From NCBI GenBank assembly GCA_015680905.1, contig JADFTS010000064.1, forward strand, positions 62,001 to 126,000: DNA of 64,000 nucleotides, given 5' to 3'. The notes under the pieces are model-generated. The model searched no databases and was not told where the DNA came from. It worked only from the letters and a program-made list of their open reading frames with translations. Positions 11,515 through 22,330 of this stretch are shown one piece after another. Position 1 is the stretch's first letter, and every line of letters starts with the position of its first letter. The translations under genes were made by a program, and so were the position numbers. Source of the stretch: Coptis chinensis (Eukaryota > Streptophyta > Magnoliopsida > Ranunculales > Ranunculaceae).

Positions 11515-11812
11515 TGTATAAATTGTGATTACAACCTATAATATTACTAGTCACAAGTTCTTGCTCTCTTCCCTCTCTCTTTTTCTTTTTTCTCTCTCCT
11601 CTCTCTTTCTCTCTCTTTTATATCTCCTCCTCCCCTTCCACGTACAGCAGCGGTTATCTTACGGTTCTGGTTCCTCTCTCCACGTCTCGCAGCAGTTCCA
11701 GAGCGGTTGGAATACCGCGGATCTGATCCTGTGCAACCTGTCTTCCCACGCTATACCGCATCCGGTCCCGTTGTCACCACTAACCTCTTAGATCATGTGT
11801 ACGTCCTATACA
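11515..11812 (-). repeat. 5' LTR of element A
   Basis: 298 bp, TGTATA...TATACA. It is near-identical to 1731-2026 and followed by the right GGGCT target duplicate at 11813-11817. Confidence 0.93.
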
Positions 11813-11817
11813 GGGCT

Positions 11818-12453
11818 CTTTGCTCAAAGGCCTCTGGCAAGTGTTCCTCGACCTTGCTCCGATTATGGAGTCAAACATTAAGTCCGAGTAATAATTCATA
11901 TGGTAAGAAGCAGCAGGACCAAAGGGTATATCGTATATGTTGCAGTCCGGCAGAATCATTTGACCCCATACGTACTATACGTAGATCATTTCACTCTTAA
12001 TACTTAGAATTAGCTTTTGTAATGGTGGACGTATAGACTTCTAAGTCTATGAGAGAGGAAATTGTTGCACATTTTAGACGACATGATATATAAGTAGATA
12101 ATTTTGACAGAAGATCGTAAAGCAGTTGAAACATTTTTGCTACGCATCTTTTCTCCAATAAATACTTGTAATGATGAATATAGGTGAAATTCTAATAACA
12201 TCATATGGACTAATAACTTGTGACTTATTAGGCACATCAACGCAGCCTTGCGGTGAGCACAAAGCGACTATTCACAAAGCGACTATTCTTTTCTCTTTAC
12301 TAAACAATAACTTGTGACTTACTGAAAGCATATCTTGCGGGGAGCACAAAGCCGAAATATTCTTTAGCCTTTTACTAAAGAATAGTGGCATAATGTTCCT
12401 TTCGTCTGTTTCAACTTTCAAGGCATGCAAATTTAAGTGTTTCGGGTTTCCCA
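11818..12453. other. Non-coding flank with a 94-bp partial tandem repeat
   Basis: No gene is recognised. TAATAACTTGTGACTTA with its following block, including GCGGTGAGCACAAAGC, recurs about 94 bp apart (12211 and 12305). The first bases (11818-11891) complete a short frame opened at 1685, see findings. Confidence 0.5.
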
Positions 12454-13412
12454 TCAGATCTTCTCCGCCCGGGTAAAAGTGGTCTTTTTACACCTTCCAA
12501 AAATATAGTGATACCTGTCCACCTATTTCACACCAATAACAAAGAGTTCTAACGGTGTTAGATAGAGATAAAACAAAAAATCAAAACAAATTCTACAAAT
12601 AACAGGAAAGATTTTGTGCATGGAAAATAGGGAAAAAACTCTTTGTTCTCAGCTCTTGAGTCTTGATGTAAAATATATAATAAAAATCAGTTCATGGAAT
12701 CCAAATAGACAACTCGTGAATATATCGACCATCGCCCTCTTCTTCTACGCTCTATCTGAAAGAGAAAAAAAAAAATATTCATACTCCAATTAAAATAAAA
12801 TCTCTTGAACAAACATAATGAAGTTAGGGAATACCAATTATATTGTGATAATTGTTACAAAAATAGTTTAATAGGGAAGAAAAGGAAAAGAATGGAGTAG
12901 TGGAAGATCGGCGAATTAGCGGATTCAATATTACTGTGTTCGTTTCGATATTCAACCAACCCAAAACTACGACAAGATTTTATTTTTGGCTGCTAATATC
13001 TTGAGATTCCTTGCACCCTTTTAATTACTGGTTTCTTTTTTGTGTGCTTGTGCTCCGAACAGAGCGTATTCTTACTTGATGTGAAAAGTCTCACTTGATG
13101 TGAAAAGGAAGGTGTGGGAGTAACTAACAACACTTCTGTCCGATACTTTATTATGTTGGTTTGTAAGAGGTACCATTTTAGGTAATATTCTCTTTATGTT
13201 TACCCACATTACTCTATTCGCCTTACGATTTAACCAATGAGATGAAAGTATTGGGCATCAAGTCTACCAGCAAGATACCTCTTGATGAACTCAGTTATGG
13301 AAGTGTTGCCGTTAGAACTCTTTGTTATGGTTGTGAAATGGGATGACATGTGTCACTATATTTTTGTAAGGTGTAAAAAGACCGCTTTTACACCCAGGCG
13401 GAGAAGATCTGA
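12454..13412. mobile_element. 959-bp element with ~67-bp terminal inverted repeats, no coding capacity
   Basis: The left arm 12454-12520 (TCAGATCTTCTCCGCC...) matches the reverse complement of 13345-13412 at about 90% by eye. The interior is AT-rich with no ORF of interest. No convincing target-site duplication is seen on the flanks (TTTCCCA versus CCTCTTA). It could be a non-autonomous Mutator-like or foldback element, or a rearranged inverted duplication. Confidence 0.6.
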
Positions 13413-13510
13413 CCTCTTACCAATAAACACAACACAAAGTTTACAATCACCCGTTCACCCCTTCACCCCTTCACTTAGATATTTTTTTTGGTAACTCCCT
13501 TCACTTAGAT

Positions 13511-14013
13511 ATGGCCGATGTACTTGTCTCTCCCATTGTTGAACTTCTTGGCTCCAATTTAACTTCTCTGATCAGGAACGAGTTTGGTTTACTACATGGT
13601 GTGAACAAGGACTTGGTGAAACTATCCAGCACTTTGGATGCTGTTCGATCTGTCCTTGATGACGCAGAGACGAAACAGATCAAAGACAAGTCTATTAGAG
13701 ATTGGCTAAGAAAGCTCAAGGACGCTGCTTATGAAGCCGAAGACATCATGGATGATTGAGCATTAGAATTTCAACGCACCGAGTCAGAGGCTGGGGAGCC
13801 AACTTGCGGTAGGCAAGTAAGTAACTCCCTCTCAACTTGTTTTGATTTCAAACAACTTGTGTTTCGTCACAAAGTGGGAAAAAGAATTAAAGAACTCAGG
13901 GAAAAATTTGATGAAATTGCTGTTGAAAGGCTCAAGTTTCATTTGAGTTGTGTACTTAAATAGGATGGTGGTACAGAGTTAGGTCCCCACCGAGAAACTA
14001 GCTCTAAAGGAAA
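13511..14013 (+). pseudogene. CC-NBS-LRR resistance gene fragment (Rx-type N-terminus)
   Basis: The frame starts MADVLVSPIVELLGSNL and contains LDAVRSVLDDAETKQIKDK and IRDWLRKLKDAAYEAEDIMDD, the classic coiled-coil Rx-N domain of RGA-like NLR immune receptors. A TGA at 13757-13759 replaces the residue after DIMDD. Reading continues in frame (ALEFQRTESE, FRHKVGKRIKELREKFDEIA) to a TAG near 13962, and then GPHRETSS, the usual linker before the NB-ARC domain. There the homology ends and LINE sequence begins. No NB-ARC or LRR region is present. The fragment is about 165 codons of a ~1,000-residue family. Confidence 0.88.
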
Positions 14014-14842
14014 ATGCAAAATGGCGACGTGCAGTGCTGCTACTTTGTTGGGGTCTTGTGGATTATTTGGATCGCAAGAAATGACACAAGGTTTCAAGGT
14101 AAACGTCCTCATCTAGTTCGATACATCAACAAAGCCTCTAAACACATACAGCTGGTTAAGGAAGTCATGTCCCATCAGATGCATAAGGAAAAAATGCGGG
14201 TTTATATTAAATGGTTCCCACCCAAAGATAGCCTTGTTAAACTGAATACAGATGGGGCTTCTATTGGAAACCCAGGATATGCAGGTGGAGGATGTATTCT
14301 CAGGGATTCAACAGGTAATTTTATAATGGGAGCATCGATTTCAATCTTTTTCACTACCAACAATGAAGCGGAATTTTTAGCTCTTTTATATGGACTTCAA
14401 ATTGTGGCAGAAACAAGATATATGAAGGTGGAGGTAGAAACAGATTCTCAATTGCTGTTTAAGGTTTTCACGGATGAAAACTTAAACTGTCATTGGTTAC
14501 TAGCTAGAATTGTTACTCAGATTAAGCGTGTGCTGAGTAAATTTCAAGAAGTACACTTCAGTTGGTGTTATTGCGAAGCAAATGGTGCTGCAGACACTCT
14601 AGCCTCACATGCTGCTGCTCAAGTAAAGAATTTCCGATTGTTGGGGCCATCAAATGTACACTTCCCAACTGGGCCTGTTGGAGACTTGTCTTTCTTTCCA
14701 TCATTTTCGTCTGTATGGTGGCATTAGGCGCTAATGATTGTGAATATGTAAGTCCTTTATGATGTACTGGGTACATGTAAATTTCGTTTGGTTTAATTAA
14801 TAAAAGTTTGAGGTTTACATCAGAAAAAAAAGAAAAAAGAAA
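14014..14842 (+). mobile_element. 5'-truncated LINE insertion carrying an RNase H domain
   Basis: The 237-codon ORF 14014-14727 begins with the LINE motif VLWIIWIARNDTRF. An RNase H (RVT_3-type) domain follows with all acidic motifs: KLNTDGAS, NNEAEFLALLYGLQ, VEVETDSQLL and NGAADTLASHAA. Downstream come AATAAA (about 14799) and an A-rich tail at 14821-14842. The layout is a non-LTR retrotransposon 3' end: 5'-truncated, ORF2 C-terminus, poly(A). It landed in the CC-NLR linker. No clear target-site duplication was found. The ORF is intact but lacks the endonuclease and RT. Confidence 0.8.
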
Positions 14843-15368
14843 GGGAGAGATGAGAACAGAGAAATTATTGTGAAGATACAGTTTTCATAAAATTAATTTG
14901 ATTTTTTTAAATATTTTTTTAATTATTATGTATTAAAAAAATTTAACTGTAGAATACTGTAATGATTCGTAGAAAGTGTGTTGACTCGTTGAGGCATAAT
15001 AATATAGTATTAATAAAAGAAAAAAATAGTTCAACAAACATAATTAATTTGTTTCATGAACAAACCACTGACAAATCCTAAAATTTAAAAGTAGAATCTA
15101 TCTTTCTTTCATACACAAATTCAAATTGGAAAATTCATTGAACTCAAAATTTAACTGTTGACATTTTTTAATTGATTATATTTTGACAACCAGTAATTTT
15201 TTTCCCCTAATTTATACTTTAATTCATAGGCAGAACATGTTGAGTTCACATTTTGTGAAAACATAATTATTTATATTTTAAAATTATTTACTTAAATTAC
15301 ATAAATTGACACCCTTCACAAAACGGGAACCATTTTCATATAATTGATTTTTTTTAATAATAGAACGG
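14843..15368. other. AT-rich non-coding stretch
   Basis: No gene or clear element is seen; it is very AT-rich with scattered T and A runs. Confidence 0.5.
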
Positions 15369-15535
15369 GGACCCCCCCTGATAAAACCTTTCGACTATTT
15401 TGTTGTTGTTTATTAATAGAAGTTTGATTAAAGATTTGTGAGAATGTCGGATGACCCCTCCTGATAAAACCTTTCGACTATTTTGTTGTTGTTTATTAAT
15501 AGAAGTTTGATTAAAGATTTGTGAGAATGTCGAAT
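15369..15535. repeat. 83-bp tandem duplication
   Basis: CTGATAAAACCTTTCGACTA and the following ~60 bases occur at 15378 and again at 15461, almost identical. Confidence 0.9.
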
Positions 15536-15669
15536 GAGGCGAAGATCATAATTAATGAAGCCACTTGAATAGCAAGACAATCCCAATTATACAAAAAAAT
15601 ATATATAATAAATACCATTTTAAATGCAAAATTATATTTGTCGAGACTTTCTCACTACATATCATACAA

Positions 15670-16738
15670 CTATGTTTTGAGGTTAGTATGATGCATTTGC
15701 ATTCAATTTTCGATTTTTCGTTAATACTTATTTGATGCTAGTTCGATTCATTTGCATCAGTTTTCGATTTTTCGTTAATTATTCTTTGAGGTTAGTTCAA
15801 TGCATTTGCATCCAGTTATTTTTAATTTTTCATTAATTATCCAAGGTGGTGTATAATATCAACTTCTATTGATCTTTCTGTAGCGTCCTTGAAAACATCG
15901 CATAAAAAAATATACATGATTCACTATGTGGGATCATCATAGATTATCCAGTTTTCGATTTTCTGTTAATTATTCTTTGAGGTTAGTTCTTTGCAGTTGC
16001 ATCTAATTTTCAATTTTCTGTTAATTATTTTTTGATTAATTATTCTTTGAGGTTATTTCAATACATTTGTATCCACCGATTTCCTGTTAAATATTCTTTA
16101 AGGTTAATTCGATGTATTTGTATTTAATACTTTTTGAGGTTAGTTCCATGCATTTGTACCCAGTTTTCTATTTTCTGTTAATATTCTTTGAGGTTAGTTT
16201 AATTCATTTTGCATCCAATTTCTGAGTTCTCGTTAATTATTCTTTGATGTTAGTTCAATGCATTAACATCCAGTTTTCGAATTCCCGTTAATTATTTCCT
16301 GAGGTTAGTTCAATGCATTTGCATCCAATTAATTTTCAATTTTATTTTGATTATCCTTTGAGATTAGTTCCATTCATTTGCATCACATTTCCGACTCCCG
16401 TTAATTATTATTTGGGGTTAGTTCAATGCAATTGCATCTAGTTTCCGATTTCTCGTTAATTATTTTTTAAGGTTAGTTCAATGCAATTGCATCCAGTTGC
16501 CGATTTCCCGTTAATAATTCTTTGAGGTTAGTTCGGTGCATCTAGTTTCTGATTTCCCGTTAGTTATTAGTTGAGGTTAGTTCTTTGCAGTTGGATATAG
16601 TTTCCGATTTTTCGTTAAATATTCTTTGATGTTAGTTTAATACATTTGCATCAAGTTTTCGATTTCTCATTAATTATCTGAGGTGGTGTGTAATACTAAC
16701 TTCTATTTATCCTTTTTTAGTGTCCTTGCAAATATGAC

Positions 16739-16773
<35 letters not shown>

Positions 16774-18740
16774 ATACATGGCTCGTGGGATCATCAAAAA
16801 ATTATTGAGTTTCTGATTTTCCATTAATTATTCTTTGAAGTTAGTTAGTTCCATGCATTTATACCTAGTTTTTTATTTCCCATTAATTGTTATTTGAGGT
16901 TAATTTCTTATTTCTCGTTAATTATTCTTTTTCCAATTTCTGATTTCCCGTTAATTACTCTTTAAGGTTAGATCAATGCATTTGCATCCGGCCAGTTTCC
17001 GATTTTCTGTTAATTATTATTTGACATTAGTTCAATGCAGTTGCATCCAGTTTTTTATTTTCGTTTTGTTAAGGTTAGTTCAATGGATTTGCATCTAATT
17101 TCCTCTTTCCCGTCAATTATTATGTGAGGTTAGTTTAGTACATTTGCATTCAGTTTTTTATTTTCCGTTAATTATTCTTTGAAGGTAGTTCCATGCTGTT
17201 GCATCTGGTTTCTGTTTTCCTATTAATTATTCTTTGATGTTAGTTCTATTCATTGCATTCTGCTTTCTATTTCCCGTTAATTATTTTTTGAGGTTAGTTC
17301 AATGCATTTGCACATAATTTTTGAATTCCCGTTAATTATTCTCTGAGGTTAGTTCAATACATTTGCATTCAATTAATTCTCAATTTTTTGTTGATTATTC
17401 TTTGAGATTAGTTCTATTCATTTGCATCACGTTTCCGACTCCCATTAATTATTCTTTGGGATTAGTTTAATACAATTGCATTTAGTTTCTGATTTCTCGA
17501 TAATTATCTTTTAAGGTAAGTTCAATGCAATTGCATCCAGTTGCCGATTTTGCGTTAATAATTCTTTGAGGTTAGTTCGATGCATCTAGTTTCTGATTTC
17601 CCGTAAGTTATTAGTTGAGATTAGTTCCTTGCAGTTGGATCTAGTTTTCGATTTCTCGTTAAGTATTCTTTGACGTTAGTTTAATGCATTTGCATCAAGT
17701 TTTCGATTTCTCATTAATTATCCGAGGTAGTGTGTAATAATAACGTCTATTTATCATTTTGTAGTGTCCTTGCAAACATGGCATTTAAAAAAAAATTATA
17801 CATGACTCGTGGGATCATCAAAAAATTATCGAGTTTCTGATTTCCCGTTAATTATTCTTTAAGGTTAGTTTAATGCATTTGTACCCAGTTTTTTTATTTC
17901 CTGTTAATTGTTATTTGAGATTAATTTCCGATTTCCCGTTAATTACTCTTTGATCGAGGTTAAATCAATGCATTTGCATCCAGTTTCCGATTTCCTGTTA
18001 ATTATTATTATTTGACATTAGTTTAATGCAGTTGCATCCATTTTCCGATTTCCATTTTTTTAAGGTTAGTTCAATGGATTTGCATCCAATTTTCTCTTTC
18101 CCGTCAATTATTATGTGAGGTTAGTTTAGTGCATTTGCATTCAGTTTTTGATTTTCCGTTAATTATTCTTTGAGGGTAGTGTTCCATGCTGTTGCATCCG
18201 GTTTCCGTTTTCCCGTTAATTATTCTTTGAGGTTAGTTCCATGCACTTGCTCACAATTTTCGATTTCCTGTTAATTATTCTAATTCCATGCAATTGCGTC
18301 CAGTGTCCAAATTCCCGTTAATTATTCTTTGAGGTTAGTTCAATGCATTTGCATTCAGTTTCTGATTTCCTGTTAATTATTATTTGAGATTAGTTCAATG
18401 TAGTTGCATCTAGTTTCCCACTTCTCTTTAATTATTCTTTGACGTTAGTTCAATGCATTTGCATATAGTTTATGATTTATTGTTAATTATTCTTTGAGGT
18501 TAAGCATTTGCATCCAGTTTCCGATTTTCAGTTAATTATTCTTTGATGTTAGCTCTAGTATCCGATTTTCCGTTAATCATTTTTTTAGGTTAGTTTAATG
18601 CAATTGCATCCAATTTCTAATTTTTCGTTAATTATTCATTGAGGTTAGTTCAAAGCATTTGTATCCTGTTTATTTCTCATTAATTGTTCTTTAAGGTTAG
18701 TTCGATGCATTTGCATATAGTTTCCAATTTCCCTTCAATT
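15670..18740. repeat. Diverged ~53-bp satellite array (about 3 kb)
   Basis: The unit is roughly GAGGTTAGTTCAATGCATTT, GCATCCAGTTTCCGATTTC, CGTTAATTATTCTTT. It repeats more than 50 times with substitutions and partial units. Three related non-satellite inserts (15838-15958, 16672-16815, 17718-17835) break the array and define a ~1.05-kb higher-order repeat. A 30-base A run sits in the middle insert at about 16741-16770. Confidence 0.9.
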
Positions 18741-18903
18741 CTATATATATATATATTTTAATGAATGCTTGCAGATACATATTTTGATCAGAAACTGAGA
18801 AAGAGTTCAAATACATGTACCTTGAGTGAAAGTAGTTTGGAGATTATTATTAGAGAAGGCATACGATTTATAGAACTTGGAGCTAATTGTGAGTGGAGCA
18901 GAG

Positions 18904-19059
18904 TTAGTTATCAAGGTGGTGAAGAACCTCAAGGTGTGTGTAGATTGTCATGCTGCTATTAAGGTGATTTAAAAGCTGACTGAAAGGGAAATAATTGTGA
19001 GGGATAACAACAGGTTTCACAGTTTCAAGGATGGTGTCTGCTCTTGCAAGGATTATTGA
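18904..19059 (+). pseudogene. DYW-type pentatricopeptide repeat protein, C-terminal fragment
   Basis: The translation gives VVKNLKVCVDCHAAIKVI, a stop, KLTEREIIVRDNNRFHSF and KDGVCSCKDY, then TGA where the invariant final Trp should be. This is the end of the DYW deaminase domain of organellar RNA-editing PPR proteins (CxDC zinc ligands and HSF/CSC motifs visible). Two nonsense changes are present (TAA after AIKVI, and TGA for the terminal W). No PPR motifs precede it, so it is an isolated relic next to the satellite. Confidence 0.85.
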
Positions 19060-19459
19060 TGAACCTAACAAATTCTCGCAATAGTTTGAGTATCACAATA
19101 GACATGCATGTTTGATAAAATAATAGGTAGTTTTCGATAGATTGTAACTTAAAGATTCAAGTTTCTAAAGATTGGAGTGTATGATAGGGGCGGTCTATTT
19201 ACAGCATATATACACTAGTACAATTTGGAGCACTTTAGCAAGAAAACTAATGTGCTAAGTAGCCAGGGTACTTAGCTTCATACAAATTAATTTTCGTAAT
19301 GAAAACTATTGTTTAGTTAAGAATAGTGTAATTAAAGTGCATTAAGTCTGCCCTTAACACTTGGTGGATAGGACATAGAATCAAACGTTGTTGGTAATAT
19401 CTTCAATCAGATTAAAGAACATGCAGTTCTTCTATTGTCTATGTTGCTAGGGCGCTGTG
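19060..19459. other. Non-coding spacer between the PPR relic and the pyruvate kinase pseudogene
   Basis: No coding or repeat feature is recognised. The 5' exons expected for pyruvate kinase are absent. Confidence 0.4.
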
Positions 19460-20559
19460 CCAAAAATTGAAAGTGCAGATTCTGTGCCAAATCTTCATTC
19501 TATTATCACAGCATATGATGGGGTGGGTGGTCAATGATCTTTGATCTTTCATTCTCACATTACTTCTGTATTTGACATCAGATAGACAAGTTGCTAGATT
19601 GAAAATACAAAAAAAAAAGTACAAAATGAGTATTTCTTTTCACCTCGTTATATGAGGGTGAGTTTCTTGGGTTGGTTGTGTTCTTACGATTTTACTTGTT
19701 CGTATTATTTTATATACCTCTATGCAGTTTTGTAATCTACTATCATAATTGTAATCTCTTTAATGTCCTGATTTCACGACTTCCACTGGGATGGCTCCAC
19801 TGTTCTAGTGGTTCAAGTTGACACCTAAATATATCTGTGATCCGAAATGTTTGCCTGCTTAATGACTATTCATTTTGTTCAATGTGAAGAAGGTCTTTAG
19901 AACAAGACAAGGAATATCGAGTTTGCATATAATCCATTATCTTTGATTTATATCATTTTATGTGAGATCTTTGATAAATATAGACGGACTGCCTGGCCTC
20001 CATAGTTCTTGACCCCATTCATTTCCCCACTGGAGAGTATATACTTTGTTTTCTCTATGAAGATACTTAGTAACTTAAAGAGCAATTTGAATATACTTAG
20101 TACTAATCTGATCTTGTAAATACTTTTTTGTAGGCCATGGTAGCTAGGGGAGATCTTGGTGCCGAGCTTCCTGTTGAGGAGGTCCCTCTGCTACAGGTAT
20201 TTCTTTCATTTGCAATAAAGAGGAGATATATAGGGGACATTATTCACAAGAAAAATGCTCGATGGACCTGAACAAGTAGTTTACTATATTTTGTTTTTTA
20301 TTACGACCAGATCAATGACATGTCTTTTTCTCTAAAAACTAACTCAAACCCTACTAAGGGATGCAACTTTTTCCCCATCTCAAAAGTTGCTAAAACAACT
20401 CACTGCTTTTTAATGCAGGAAGAAATAATTAGGCTGTGCTGTAGCATGGGAAAAGCTGTCATGGTGGCAACAAATATGCTTGAAAGCATGATTGTGCATC
20501 CTACACCTACCCGAGCAGAGGTATCAGACATCGCCATTGCAGTCCGTGAGGGTGCTGAT

Positions 20560-22330
20560 CAGGGACGGAGCCAGGAATCTCACCTAGGGGGGGCGAGTCA
20601 ACGAGTGTATATATACAATCAAAATACAAGACGGCCGGACGGAGCCAGAAATCTAACCTAGGGGGGAGTGCTTATACTATTTCAGAAAATGAAATAGCAT
20701 GAAGTGTGTTTACCACTTTGACCATGTAATTAACAAGGGATAACAAAATGTATTAGTAGATGAAGTAAAACATTTAAATTATGAACATACCCCATAGATC
20801 TCGAAAAGGAACAATCAAGGCAGACTATGAGAAAGCAAAGGCTTGGCCACTTTAAGCTCCCCACAATCACTTATATAGACTGTTTTAAGAGGTCTATTCC
20901 ATATATTACGTGCACTCTCAGCTCTTTCGTCTCCAAAAAACTAAGTCAAATCGTTGAATTGGCATATCCGATCGGATGGTTTGTAAGTAAGTATAACAAC
21001 TATGGTCATCACCACATCAAGGCCTGAAAACAAAAATTACCACATCCCCCCAAATGAGCCAATTAGGCCCCCAAAAAATCCTAATTGGCTCATCTTGGGG
21101 GAGGGGGATATGGTAATACTAGTTAACCCAAATTCACCACTTATATTTTTTCATTCTTCTACTACAAATTCACTCACGCTACACTATAGTCCAACATATA
21201 AATTATACATTGTACATATAAATTAACCATAAAATGACTTATACACTGTCTATAGTAATAGACAGTAAGTAAACAACACCACAATTGGAATGACAGTTTC
21301 TGCATACATATATTTATCATCAAAAAGTATGATTGCAAAATCAAAGAGGATATACAATTAATCATGATCACTTGTATCTACATACCACATTTACAAACAA
21401 AAAAAAAACTATTGGTTTGTTAGCCTATATCCTACTATACAGAAAAGATCGAACAAGGAGCTCAAGTAGCCAAGTCAGGCATTTGAAGCTGCTCTCGTCG
21501 AGTTTTCTTCAAGACATCAAAAGCATCTATGATAGAATCTTTATCAAATTGTGTAGCAATATCTTTCTCAATAAACACAATCAAATAATTTGCTAGATAA
21601 TCATCTTTCATCCTATTACATAGTTTGGTCTTTACAATCCTCATCGCTGAAAATGCACGTTCCGATGTAGCAGTTGAAACAAGTAAAGTCAACACAAGAC
21701 GAATCAGAATCAGTCTATCTATAAGATGATAAATTGTTGACTTTCCTGTTTCTATCAAAACTTAACACAACTTGAAAATTGGTGACAAATTTTGAAACTC
21801 AGAGTGTATGAGAATGTCATTCTCATAGTTTTGCAACTGGTATCTCAAATGAAAATTTTCTTGCTCAGTGAAATCCATCGGATAATAATTATTTGCAAGC
21901 TCACAAATATCATTAATTTTGAATGATCTATAATTGTTCCTGGGATCTAAAGCCGAGCTAAGAACAAATAATCTCATTACATCCTCCTTAAACTTGTGAT
22001 TTAATTCTTGTAGCTGTGAATCAATTGTACCCATGAAAATTTCAACTCAAAAATGATGCTCATTGGTAAGGGAATCTTGAGTAGATTAATGATAAAACAC
22101 TTGGGTTTGATATGGCGCTCCTACACCTATTATAAGAAGATTATAATGTGGCTTTACGTTTAAAAAACATAGTCAAAAATTTTGAGGGGGCGGTAGTAAA
22201 ATATTTAAACTTATTTTGAGGGGGGCGAACCTCTACGTATTCAAAAAAAATCATACTGATAATACATAGAACATAATGGTTCTTCAAAATCTTTGGGGGG
22301 CAACTGCCCCGCCCCCTGTCTCCATCTATG
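20560..22330 (-). mobile_element. hAT transposon inserted in the pyruvate kinase exon
   Basis: The ends are CAGGGACGGAGCCAGG and, inverted, CATAGATGGAGACAGG, flanked by the 8-bp target duplication GTGCTGAT (20552-20559 and 22331-22338). 8-bp duplications and CAGGG..GGAGCC ends are typical of hAT. The left end contains a second, slightly different copy of its terminal block about 75 bp inwards (near 20637). The internal gene is a short transposase remnant, so this copy is non-autonomous. Confidence 0.92.
21462..22034 (-). pseudogene. hAT transposase remnant (dimerisation domain)
   Basis: The reading frame 22034-21462 is broken by one in-frame stop (TAA at 21762-21764). The first part has SALDPRNNYRSFKINDICEL. 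The second has LTLLVSTATSERAFSAMRIV and KTKLCNRMKDDYLANYLIVF, the conserved C-terminal hAT dimerisation block as in plant zinc-finger MYM-like transposases. The N-terminal zinc finger and RNase H-like catalytic core are deleted. Confidence 0.85.

Larger units (their letters stand above)
1731..11812 (-). mobile_element. Complete Ty3/gypsy (Tat-like) LTR retrotransposon, element A
   Basis: The element is bounded by two ~297-bp LTRs that begin TGTATA and end TATACA, and flanked by a perfect 5-bp target-site duplication GGGCT (1726-1730 and 11813-11817). In element sense (minus strand) the order is 5' LTR, PBS, gag, protease, RT, RNase H, second RNase H, integrase, tandem array, antisense ORF, polypurine tract, 3' LTR. 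A second RNase H between the RT-linked one and the integrase is the hallmark of the plant Tat lineage. The LTRs differ at about five bases plus one 2-bp length change, so insertion looks recent. Yet gag-pol is broken into several frames and has lost catalytic residues, so the copy is not autonomous. Confidence 0.93.

Noticed and set aside
16741..16770. 30-base A run as a retrotransposon tail
   Set aside because: The other two copies of the same satellite insert have shorter A runs (7-10) in the same place, so it is slippage, not a poly(A) tail.
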